Source: Microbacteriaceae bacterium
GTDB taxonomy: Bacteria > Actinomycetota > Actinomycetes > Actinomycetales > Microbacteriaceae
Direction: 5' to 3'
DNA length: 14,581 bases
Assembly: GCA_011620705.1 (NCBI GenBank)
Contig: WOYR01000261.1
Coordinates: forward strand, 4,092-18,672
Part shown: piece by piece, positions 1-6,366 of the stretch
Layout: every line of letters starts with the position of its first letter
Numbering within the stretch: position 1 is the first letter of the stretch
Translations under genes and position numbers: made by a program
The notes under the pieces: model-generated
Seen by the model: only the letters and a program-made list of their open reading frames with translations
What the model was told of the DNA's origin: nothing
The model's database searches: none

Positions 1-84
1 CGCCCGGGTGTCGAGCGCTGCCCGCTGCATGCCCCGGATGCGCGCCTGCAGCTCGGATGCAGTCGGGGACGGAGGCGCCATCAT
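1..84 (-). CDS. SOS-regulated protein, probable ImuA' N-terminus (partial)
   Basis: Only the first 28 codons lie in the window; the gene runs off the left edge. It reads MMAPPSPTASELQARIRGMQ and then RAALDTRA. The 'ELQARIRGMQ' start resembles the N-terminus of actinobacterial ImuA' proteins, RecA-like accessory factors of the ImuA'-ImuB-DnaE2 translesion mutasome. The family call is an inference from this short piece plus the perfect LexA box just upstream. Two consecutive ATG codons (84-82 and 81-79) could start it. There is no spaced Shine-Dalgarno, and the predicted transcription start falls at or next to the ATG, so a leaderless mRNA is likely. Other SOS genes cannot be excluded from 28 residues. 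Confidence 0.55.
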   Translation of the reverse strand, partial: MMAPPSPTASELQARIRGMQRAALDTRA

Positions 85-87
85 CCT

Positions 88-116
88 AGTTTCGAACATC
101 TGTTCGAGAGTGTCAA
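88..116 (-). promoter_or_regulatory. Promoter of the SOS gene (-35 TTGACA, -10 GAAACT)
   Basis: On the minus strand a consensus TTGACA (116-111) is followed after 17 nt by GAAACT (93-88), a weak -10 matching TATAAT at three of six positions. Transcription would begin near 80-82, at the tandem ATGs, giving a leaderless message. The SOS box fills the spacer and overlaps the -10, a typical repressor layout. Confidence 0.6.
92..107 (-). promoter_or_regulatory. LexA-binding SOS box
   Basis: TCGAACATCTGTTCGA has perfectly palindromic arms, TCGAAC-N4-GTTCGA, matching the mycobacterial/Gram-positive LexA operator core. It lies 8 nt upstream of the first ATG of the partial left-edge gene, between that gene's apparent -35 and -10, where bound LexA would block RNA polymerase. 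The neighbouring aldehyde dehydrogenase is transcribed toward the box and ends 34 nt from it, so it is not the target. Confidence 0.9.
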
Positions 117-141
117 CAACTCCAGGATGATCTGCCGAGCA

Positions 142-1890
142 CTACGCGCGGAACGCCGACACGAAGATCGGGGGTATCTTCCACCAGCTCGGCTTCTGCG
201 CGAACTCGGTGAGCCGCCTGCCCGTCGTCGCGGCCGAGCGGGCCGTCACGAACCACGGGGGCTTCGGGAAGAGCGCGAACTCGCCGCCCGCCACCGAGCG
301 CGGGAAGGGCCGGAACGGTCCGGTCACCACCGTGCGCTCGGTGTGATCCAGCAGCAGCGCGTTGTGCACGACGCCGATGCCCGACTGCACATCGTCCAGG
401 CGGTGCCCGGGGAAGGCGCCCCACGAGGCCGCAGCACTGAGGAACGCGAACCCGGTCCAGGTGTTGATGGCGATCGACCCGTAGCGCAAAGCAGCGATGG
501 CGGTGTCGAATCCGGCTCCGAGCCGCTTGCGCTCCCTCGGGTCGATCAGCACATTCGCGCCGAGCGTGCCGAGGAAGTCGGCATTGACCATCGCGACGGC
601 GGCATCCAGGTATGCCTGCCCGGTCCCCGCCACCTCGACCACGCCGAGCACCGGCGAGAACGCCTCGGTGCCCTCGATCTGGGAGGCGTCATCGTCGGCC
701 TGGACATCGACGAGCAGCCGGGTGCCGCCGGCGAGCCGCTGCGCCTTCGGATAGGCCTTCTGCGCCTGGGCAACGCGGTCGTCGCTGCCCGGATACCAGG
801 CCGGCCGGCGCGGCGCGCGCTCCAGCGCCGCGCGCAACTCCACGAGGAACGCCGCCTTCTGCGGCCAGTCCGAGCTCAGCACGACGATCTGGCCGGCGAT
901 GCAGTTGTAGCCGCCATTGTGCAGCCGCTGGGTCGCGACGTGCTCGGCCTGGTAGCGCAGATCGGCCTTGCTCCAGGCGCCGGGCACCAGGATGATCGGC
1001 GATACCCCGCCGAGCTCGCTCGTGATCGGCTTCTTCAGCACCGGCGTCGCGGCCTTCTTGTTCGCCGAGCGCGCAGCGCCGGAGCCCCAGACGATCGCGT
1101 CGTGGGTCGCCGCGCTTCCGGTGATGTGCACATGTCCGATGCCGTCGTGCTGGGCCAGGTACGAGCCCTCCGCCGCGCCGCCCTGCACGATGCGCAGCAT
1201 CCCTGCCTCGATGAGCGGATGCAGCGCCGCCTGATAGACCGCCATCATGCCCTGCATGACCGGGTTGAGCTTGAGCAGCGCCGCCCGGTTGTGCGCGACG
1301 ATCTGGTAGAGCACATCCAGGGGAGGGATCGAGGTGATGTTGCCCGCCCCGAGCACCAGGCCGACGCCGCCCGAGAGAGCCGGGGTCAGCTCGCCGAGTC
1401 CGGCCTCGCCGGCCGCCTGCGTGGCGCTGATGCCCGGTTCCAGCCAGACCTCGCCGTGGAAGCCTTGCAGCAGCAGCGGCTCGTAGCGGGTGTGGGGGAG
1501 CACAGGCACGGTGACGCGGCCGCCGGGGGCGGTTCCCAGTGCCAGCTTCTCGAGCGGGGAGTGCCCGCCCGCGAGCGCGTCGACGGTCTCGACCAGCACG
1601 GCGAGGCTCGAGAGCACGGCGTAAGGGCCCGACATCCATTCCTCCCCGACCAGGGGCGAATCGGCGTCGAGGCCCTTGATCGCGGCGGCGGTGTTCGCCC
1701 AGTTCTCCGCCTGCGCGCCGACGCTCGCATGCACGCCTCGCAGCAGCTCGGCCCGATCGGGCAGCGAGGTGCGCGTCCACCGTGCTGCGCCGGCGGCGAG
1801 GGCGGCGATGTCCGCATCGAGCTGCTTCTTCGCCGCGGTGGACAGCTCCGGGATGACGGGGACGGCGGCGGCGTGATCTGAGATGGTCAT
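142..1890 (-). CDS. NAD(P)-dependent aldehyde dehydrogenase family protein
   Basis: This 582-residue protein has an aldehyde dehydrogenase fold and would oxidise an aldehyde to a carboxylate with NAD(P)+ in the cytoplasm; the substrate is unknown. The Rossmann part holds LGAGNITSIPP (about 180-190), the cofactor Lys in ALLKLNP (K207) and the TGS motif (257-259). The general-base Glu is in SELGG (E292). The nucleophile is Cys330 in NGGYNCIAGQ, where most family members have GQxC. It is longer than the usual 480-500 residues, with an extended N-terminus and about 60 extra C-terminal residues rich in Pro, Phe and Trp. The ATG at 1890 is chosen because AAGGAG precedes it by 4 nt; an in-frame ATG 24 nt upstream has no such site. 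It is divergent from the PrmC-like gene with 74 nt between them. Confidence 0.88.
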   Translation of the reverse strand: MTISDHAAAVPVIPELSTAAKKQLDADIAALAAGAARWTRTSLPDRAELLRGVHASVGAQAENWANTAAAIKGLDADSPLVGEEWMSGPYAVLSSLAVLVETVDALAGGHSPLEKLALGTAPGGRVTVPVLPHTRYEPLLLQGFHGEVWLEPGISATQAAGEAGLGELTPALSGGVGLVLGAGNITSIPPLDVLYQIVAHNRAALLKLNPVMQGMMAVYQAALHPLIEAGMLRIVQGGAAEGSYLAQHDGIGHVHITGSAATHDAIVWGSGAARSANKKAATPVLKKPITSELGGVSPIILVPGAWSKADLRYQAEHVATQRLHNGGYNCIAGQIVVLSSDWPQKAAFLVELRAALERAPRRPAWYPGSDDRVAQAQKAYPKAQRLAGGTRLLVDVQADDDASQIEGTEAFSPVLGVVEVAGTGQAYLDAAVAMVNADFLGTLGANVLIDPRERKRLGAGFDTAIAALRYGSIAINTWTGFAFLSAAASWGAFPGHRLDDVQSGIGVVHNALLLDHTERTVVTGPFRPFPRSVAGGEFALFPKPPWFVTARSAATTGRRLTEFAQKPSWWKIPPIFVSAFRA

Positions 1891-1894
1891 GGGT

Positions 1895-1900
1895 CTCCTT
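1895..1900 (-). promoter_or_regulatory. Ribosome binding site of the aldehyde dehydrogenase
   Basis: AAGGAG on the minus strand, 4 nt before the ATG at 1890. It decides that start over the in-frame ATG at 1914. Confidence 0.8.
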
Positions 1901-1940
1901 CGATCCGTGCCCATAGTCTCCTACGTCTGTGTGCGGATGG

Positions 1941-1954
1941 TGCCATTCGTGGCA
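1941..1954 (+). promoter_or_regulatory. Small hairpin at the start of the PrmC-like gene
   Basis: TGCCA-TTCG-TGGCA forms a perfect 5-bp stem with a TTCG loop, ending 10 nt before GTG 1965 and abutting the GCAGGG Shine-Dalgarno. If folded in RNA it could affect translation. It is short and may be fortuitous. Confidence 0.3.
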
Positions 1955-1964
1955 GGGTCGCACT

Positions 1965-2786
1965 GTGACCGAATCCGAGCAGACCGAATCGGGGATCGTG
2001 CAGCGGCTGCGAGCCGGGGGCAGCGTCTTCGCCGAGGAGGAGGCAGCGCTGCTGCTCGCCGAAGCCCGCGATCCGGCCGAACTGGATGCCATGGTGGTGC
2101 GGCGGGTGGCGGGCGATCCGCTCGAGCAGATCGTCGGCTGGGCCGAGTTCGACGGACTCCGCTTCGTGGTGGAGCCCGGGGTGTTCGTGCCGCGGCACCG
2201 CACCGAGTTCCTGGTGCGGCAGGCGGTCGCTCTCGCGAGCCCGGATGCCGTGATCCTCGACCTCTGCTGCGGCGTCGGCGCCCTCGGGGTCGCCGTGCGG
2301 TCCCGGCTGGGCGGTGCGGTCGAACTCCACGCCGCGGATGTCGACCCCGCAGCCGTCCGCTGCGCCCGGGCGAACGTGGCCCGCACCGACACCGGAGCTC
2401 CCGGCGGCGTGCACGAGGGCGACCTCTTCGACGCGGTGCCGGACACGCTGCGCGGCCGCGTGGACCTGCTGCTCGCGAACGCGCCATACGTCCCGACAGC
2501 CGACATCGCGCTGCTGCCACCCGAGGCGCGCGAGCACGAGAACCGCGTCGCGCTCGACGGAGGAGACGACGGCCTCGTGCTGCACCGCAGGATCATCACG
2601 GGAGCCCCTTCCTGGCTCGCGCCGGGCGGGCGGATGCTGATCGAGGTGAGCGAGGAGCAGGCGCCGGTGGCGGCATCCCTGATGGCGGATGCCGGGCTCT
2701 GGGTGCAGACCGTCACCGACGCCGATGACGACGACGTCACCACCCTCGTGATCGGCACCCGGCCGCGCTGGAAGCTAGAACGCTAG
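1965..2786 (+). CDS. PrmC-related putative protein-(glutamine-N5) methyltransferase
   Basis: This is a 273-residue SAM-dependent methyltransferase of the HemK/PrmC superfamily. Visible motifs are PGVFVPRHRTE (71-81, matching the PrmC 'PGVLIPRPETE' region), SAM-binding ILDLCCGVGALG (97-108), acidic ADVDP (124-128) and the catalytic-loop NAPYVP (172-177) in place of classical NPPY. NPPY-type loops bind the Gln side chain being methylated. The NAPY form and the actinobacterial setting fit the PrmC-related subfamily whose substrate is not established, rather than PrmC itself. GTG at 1965 is preferred: it has GCAGGG 7 nt upstream and gives a normal family start, whereas starts further upstream add a Cys/Trp-rich tail with no homology. 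It converges on the cold-shock/DUF1294 gene with only 3 nt between the stop codons. Confidence 0.85.
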   Translation: MTESEQTESGIVQRLRAGGSVFAEEEAALLLAEARDPAELDAMVVRRVAGDPLEQIVGWAEFDGLRFVVEPGVFVPRHRTEFLVRQAVALASPDAVILDLCCGVGALGVAVRSRLGGAVELHAADVDPAAVRCARANVARTDTGAPGGVHEGDLFDAVPDTLRGRVDLLLANAPYVPTADIALLPPEAREHENRVALDGGDDGLVLHRRIITGAPSWLAPGGRMLIEVSEEQAPVAASLMADAGLWVQTVTDADDDDVTTLVIGTRPRWKLER

Positions 2787-2789
2787 GGG

Positions 2790-3425
2790 CTAGAACAGGT
2801 GCAGGCCCGGGATCGGATGGGCGCCCGTGTACCAGGCCAGCAGCACGAAGGCGATCACGTTGATGATCACGCTCGACCAGAACCGGGTGCGGAAGCTGAG
2901 CTTCTTCGTCTTGTGCCGCAGCAGCTGCTGGGCCACCACCGCGCCCGGCCAGCCGCCGATCAGCCCGAGCAGCAGCAGCGTGTTCTCGGGCGTCCGCCAC
3001 CGGTTCGCCTGCGCGGCGCGCTTGTCGGCCGTGTACATCGCGAAGCTCAGGATGCTGAGGCCGAGGTAGATGAACGCGACGGTCCACGGCACCTGCCAGC
3101 GCCATTCCGCGACCAGGTAGACCGCGGCGAAGGCCAGGATCGCTCCTGCGCCCACCACGACCGAGGTCGGACGCGTCGTCGGCTCCGCGCGTTCGGTCAC
3201 CAGCACCGGCTCGGCGTTGACGGCCTGGGCTCTTCCCTTCTCATCCACCTGCACCTGGTAGCTGAGATGCTGGCCCCGATAGGGGCGCGCGGCACCGCGC
3301 GGCACGGCGGTGAAGTGCAGGAAGACATCGCGACCGCCGTCATCCGGTCTGATGAACCCGAAGCCGCGGTCGTCGTTCCAGGTGATCACCTCGCCCACGC
3401 GACGGTGCGCGGTGCGGGATGCCAT
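2790..3425 (-). CDS. Cold-shock domain and DUF1294 membrane fusion protein
   Basis: This 211-residue two-domain protein has a cold-shock domain at about 8-72, with RNP1-like RGFGFI (20-25) and RNP2-like DVFLHF (33-38), which bind single-stranded RNA or DNA. After a short linker comes a DUF1294 membrane domain. It has about four hydrophobic segments (roughly 88-106, 112-131, 149-167, 184-200) and signature residues YTADKRAA (131-138), WRTPE (143-147), GGWPG (157-161) and RHKTKK (170-175). The cold-shock domain would face the cytoplasm. This fusion is known in bacteria but has no assigned role; tethering a nucleic-acid chaperone to the membrane is inference. The Shine-Dalgarno is weak. The gene lies 35 nt downstream of the luciferase-like gene on the same strand, so co-transcription is plausible. 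Confidence 0.88.
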   Translation of the reverse strand: MASRTAHRRVGEVITWNDDRGFGFIRPDDGGRDVFLHFTAVPRGAARPYRGQHLSYQVQVDEKGRAQAVNAEPVLVTERAEPTTRPTSVVVGAGAILAFAAVYLVAEWRWQVPWTVAFIYLGLSILSFAMYTADKRAAQANRWRTPENTLLLLGLIGGWPGAVVAQQLLRHKTKKLSFRTRFWSSVIINVIAFVLLAWYTGAHPIPGLHLF

Positions 3426-3460
3426 GCACCGATGCTAGGCGAGCGGCACTCGGATCCTGC

Positions 3461-4342
3461 TCATGAGCCGATCTGCGCCAGGCGCGGCACGATCGGCGCC
3501 AGACCGCGCACGTAGGCGACAGGGTCCGGCGCGGCGCCAGGGGCGAGCCCGATCAGCGAGACGCCCAGCCGGGAGTACTGCTCCATCGCCCGCAGGAAGC
3601 CGTCCGGGTCGTCAAGAGGCTTGAACTGCCCTCCCTGCACCGTGATCCTGATCGTGGAGAAGTCACGCCCGAGTTCATCGCAGTGCCTCTTCAGCACCTC
3701 GATCTTGTGCGCCACCGTTTCAAGATCGCTGGCGAACAGGTTGCAGGCGTCGGCGTACTGGGCGACGAGTCGCAGCGTCTTCTTCTCCCCGCTGCCGCCG
3801 ATCAGGATCGGGGGCCGCGGCTTCTGAACCGTCGAGGGGACGTTGATGGTCTCGGCGAGCTGGTAGTGCTTGCCCGCGAATGGGCCTTCCTCGTCGCTCC
3901 ACATCTGCTCGACGATCTGGATGGCCTCCTCGAGGCGCTCGAAGCGGTGCTTGAGCTCCGGGTACGGGACGCCGAGCGCGTTGTGCTCGCGCTCGTACCA
4001 CGCGGCGCCGATGCCGAGGAAGGCGCGGCCCTGGGAGAGCACGTCGAGCGTGGTGACGATCTTGGCGAGCAGGCCGGGATGCCGGTAGGTGACGCCGGTG
4101 ACCATCAGGCCCAGCTGCATCCGCTTCGTGATCGCGGCCACGAAGCCGAGCGAGGTGTAGCCCTCCAGCATCGGGTCGTGCGCGGTGGCGAATGCCTCCA
4201 TCTGGAAGTAGTGGTCCATCATCGTGAACCATGTGCTGCCGATCTCTTCTGCGGCGATCGCGGTGTCCCGCAGCAACGGAGCCATCTTCTCCGGGGGCGT
4301 ATCGGGGTGGGTGAAGTTCATGTAGTGGATGCCGAGCTGCAT
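3461..4342 (-). CDS. LLM-class F420-dependent oxidoreductase
   Basis: This 293-residue protein is a luciferase-like monooxygenase (TIM barrel) of the actinobacterial F420-dependent class. Evidence includes the N-terminal strand MQLGIHYMNF, MMDHYFQM (41-48), TGVTYRHPGLLAK (82-94) and the family core GRAFLGIGAAWYEREHNALG (105-124). The RFERLEEAIQI helix (133-143) and PPILIGGSGEKKTLR (177-191), which binds the cofactor phosphate, follow. Such enzymes transfer hydride between F420H2 and a substrate; here the substrate is unknown. FMN use cannot be excluded from sequence alone. The ATG at 4342 gives the canonical family N-terminus, although only a weak GGCGG precedes it. The gene is divergent from the pyruvate kinase-like gene with about 125 nt between them. 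Confidence 0.9.
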   Translation of the reverse strand: MQLGIHYMNFTHPDTPPEKMAPLLRDTAIAAEEIGSTWFTMMDHYFQMEAFATAHDPMLEGYTSLGFVAAITKRMQLGLMVTGVTYRHPGLLAKIVTTLDVLSQGRAFLGIGAAWYEREHNALGVPYPELKHRFERLEEAIQIVEQMWSDEEGPFAGKHYQLAETINVPSTVQKPRPPILIGGSGEKKTLRLVAQYADACNLFASDLETVAHKIEVLKRHCDELGRDFSTIRITVQGGQFKPLDDPDGFLRAMEQYSRLGVSLIGLAPGAAPDPVAYVRGLAPIVPRLAQIGS

Positions 4343-4361
4343 GCCGCCAACGCTACGCGCC

Positions 4362-4381
4362 CCTGGGGACTTTCGGCTCTA
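4362..4381. promoter_or_regulatory. Possible DosR/DevR-like operator
   Basis: CTGGGGACTTTCGGCTCTAC matches the mycobacterial DosR consensus (TTSGGGACTWWAGTCCCSAA) at 14 of 20 positions by hand alignment. The left half GGGACTTT is intact and the right half is degenerate. It lies in the divergent intergenic region, about 87 nt upstream of the pyruvate kinase-like gene and 20 nt upstream of the oxidoreductase. No regulator gene is in the window, so this is a tentative call. Confidence 0.3.
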
Positions 4382-4467
4382 CCACCGGCCCTCCGAGAAC
4401 GGTTGACTGACCGAGTCGGCCGGCGCGCGGGACACGGCCGCCACCGGGACGGAGCCGATCGAGCGTG

Positions 4468-6366
4468 ATGAGCGAGCAGACAGGGGCGGCTGTCCCGAAG
4501 TCGGAGGCGGTGCGCCCCCCGGGTGGGAAGGGTCCGGCAGGGAGCAGCGAATTGGATGAGCTGTTCACCGAAGTCAGCACCCTCCGTCGAGCGATCATCG
4601 ATGCCGAGACCCGGCACGCCGCCCTGATCGACGCCGTCCGGCCTGATCACCGCTACAGCGCCGCCAACCTCATCCACTACGTGGAACTGCGCCGGCACGA
4701 CGTGCGCGAGCTGCAGGCCCGCCTCGCGGACCAGGGCCTGTCATCGCTGGGCAGGGTCGAATCGCATGTGCTGGTCAGCATCGACGCCCTGCTGCTCCAG
4801 CTTGCGCGCCTCACCGGGAATGATGCGGGCGACCGAGCCGCGGCCGCTGTTCCGGGCGGCGCCGAGCTGCTGTCCCGCAACGCGCTCAGCCTGCTCGGTC
4901 CCCAACCCGTGGATCGGGTCACCCGGATCATGGTCACCTTCCCGAGCGAAGCGGCGAGCGACCCCGCATTGGTGCGCGACATGCTGGACAGCGGAATGGA
5001 TCTCGCGCGCATCAACTGCGCCCATGACAGCCGGGAGGTCTGGGAGGCGATGCTCGCGAACATCCGCAGTGCAACGGAGTCCTCGCACCGGGGCTGCGTG
5101 GTCGCCATGGACCTGGGCGGCCCGAAACTGCGCACCGGTCCCATCCTGCCCGGTCCAGCGGTGCGGAAGGTCCGACCGTCCAGGGACCCGCTGGGTGCGG
5201 TCATGGCGCCCGCCATGCTGTGGCTGGGGGCGGCGCCGCCCGAGCTCGGAGATGCCGCAGACCCGGTCATCCCGCTGCAGGAGCCCGAATGGGGTGCGGC
5301 TCGGCGCGTCGGCGAGCGGATCCGCTTGGTGGATGCCAGGGGTGCGCGCAGAACCATGACCGTCGAGCGGGTGGCGCCGACCGGCTGCCTGGTGTCCCTC
5401 CGGCAGACCGCATACCTCGTGCCGGGAACGGTCATCTCCGGCTGCGAGGAATCCGCCGAGACGGGCCGGATCGCGCATGTCGGCGAGCTCCCGTCGTCCG
5501 CACGCAAGATCCTGGTGAAGCGCGGCGATCTGATCGTGCTGTCCGGGGACCTCAGCCCAGCCGACCCCACCGCCGGCAGCCCGCATCGGATCGGATGCAC
5601 GTTGGCCGAGGTCTTCGCGGACGTCGAGCTGGGCGAGCGGGTGCTGTTCGACGACGGCAGGATCGGCGGCGTGATCACCGCCATCGCGCCGGGTGAGCTC
5701 ACCGTCGAGGTGCGCAGTGCCGCGGTCGCCGGCAGCGGGCTGGGCGCAGGGAAGGGGATCAATTTCCCCGACACCCGGTTCTCGCTCTCCGCCATGACCG
5801 AGCAGGATGTCGAGGATCTCGACTTCGTGGCGGCTCATGCCGACATCGTGGAGATGTCCTTCGTCCGGAGCGGGAAGGACGTGCGCGAACTGCTCCAGCG
5901 CCTGGAGGGGAAGGAGGCCGACGGTCTCGGCGTCGTGCTCAAGATCGAGACGGTCGCCGCGTTCGACTCACTCCCGCAGATCCTCCTGGAGGCGATGCGG
6001 TGGGACAAGATCGGCGTTCTCATCGCGCGAGGCGATCTCGCGGTGGAAGCCGGTTTCGAGCGGCTCTCCGAAGTGCAGGAGGAGATCCTCTGGCTCTGCG
6101 AAGCGGCCCACGTGCCCGTCATCTGGGCCACAGAGGTCCTGGACACGATGGCGCGGACGGGAACCCCGTCCCGCGCGGAGGTCACGGATGCGGCGATGGC
6201 CGAGCGCGCCGAGTGCGTCCTGCTCAACAAGGGACCGTACATCGACGAGGCCATCAGGATGCTGGCGGGGATCCTCGGCAGGATGCAGGACCACATGCTG
6301 AAGAAGCGCAGCCTCCTGCGCCGCCTCAGAGCCTGGGATCTCGCACGAGCCGAGCACGAGGGTTAG
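4468..6366 (+). CDS. Atypical pyruvate kinase-like protein
   Basis: This 632-residue protein has a pyruvate kinase barrel, the fold that transfers phosphate from phosphoenolpyruvate to ADP. Barrel motifs are RIMVTFPS (153-160), DLARINCAHD (178-187), AMDLGGPKLRTG (213-224), GKGINFPD (428-435), VVLKIET (489-495, catalytic Lys), LIARGDLAVE (518-527) and WATEVLDTM (553-561). Residues 1-150 are a helical extension containing NLIHYVELRRHD (67-78) and GLSSLGRVESH (90-100), as in the long PK-like proteins of cyanobacteria and other bacteria. About 115 extra residues enlarge the B domain. The chain ends at about 630 with no C-terminal allosteric domain. Lys220 replaces the Glu of K+-dependent enzymes. 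Catalysis is likely but unproven. GTG at 4465 is an alternative start; GGAG at 4451-4454 lies 10 nt from it and 13 nt from the ATG. The stop overlaps the CYTH-CHAD stop. Confidence 0.82.
   Translation: MSEQTGAAVPKSEAVRPPGGKGPAGSSELDELFTEVSTLRRAIIDAETRHAALIDAVRPDHRYSAANLIHYVELRRHDVRELQARLADQGLSSLGRVESHVLVSIDALLLQLARLTGNDAGDRAAAAVPGGAELLSRNALSLLGPQPVDRVTRIMVTFPSEAASDPALVRDMLDSGMDLARINCAHDSREVWEAMLANIRSATESSHRGCVVAMDLGGPKLRTGPILPGPAVRKVRPSRDPLGAVMAPAMLWLGAAPPELGDAADPVIPLQEPEWGAARRVGERIRLVDARGARRTMTVERVAPTGCLVSLRQTAYLVPGTVISGCEESAETGRIAHVGELPSSARKILVKRGDLIVLSGDLSPADPTAGSPHRIGCTLAEVFADVELGERVLFDDGRIGGVITAIAPGELTVEVRSAAVAGSGLGAGKGINFPDTRFSLSAMTEQDVEDLDFVAAHADIVEMSFVRSGKDVRELLQRLEGKEADGLGVVLKIETVAAFDSLPQILLEAMRWDKIGVLIARGDLAVEAGFERLSEVQEEILWLCEAAHVPVIWATEVLDTMARTGTPSRAEVTDAAMAERAECVLLNKGPYIDEAIRMLAGILGRMQDHMLKKRSLLRRLRAWDLARAEHEG

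Noticed and set aside
127..1881. A 584-codon plus-strand open frame opposite the aldehyde dehydrogenase
   Set aside because: It is antisense to a gene with clear catalytic motifs; its translation is Arg/Gly/Ala/His-rich with no recognisable domain, as expected of GC-rich shadow frames.
2774..2796. Direct repeat GCTAGAAC at 2774-2781 and 2789-2796
   Set aside because: The two copies simply span the convergent gene ends; no inverted symmetry or T-run, so neither a terminator nor a recognisable site.
4403..4431. TTGACT as a -35 for the pyruvate kinase-like gene
   Set aside because: No TANNNT-like -10 lies 16-19 nt downstream; the region there is entirely GC-rich.
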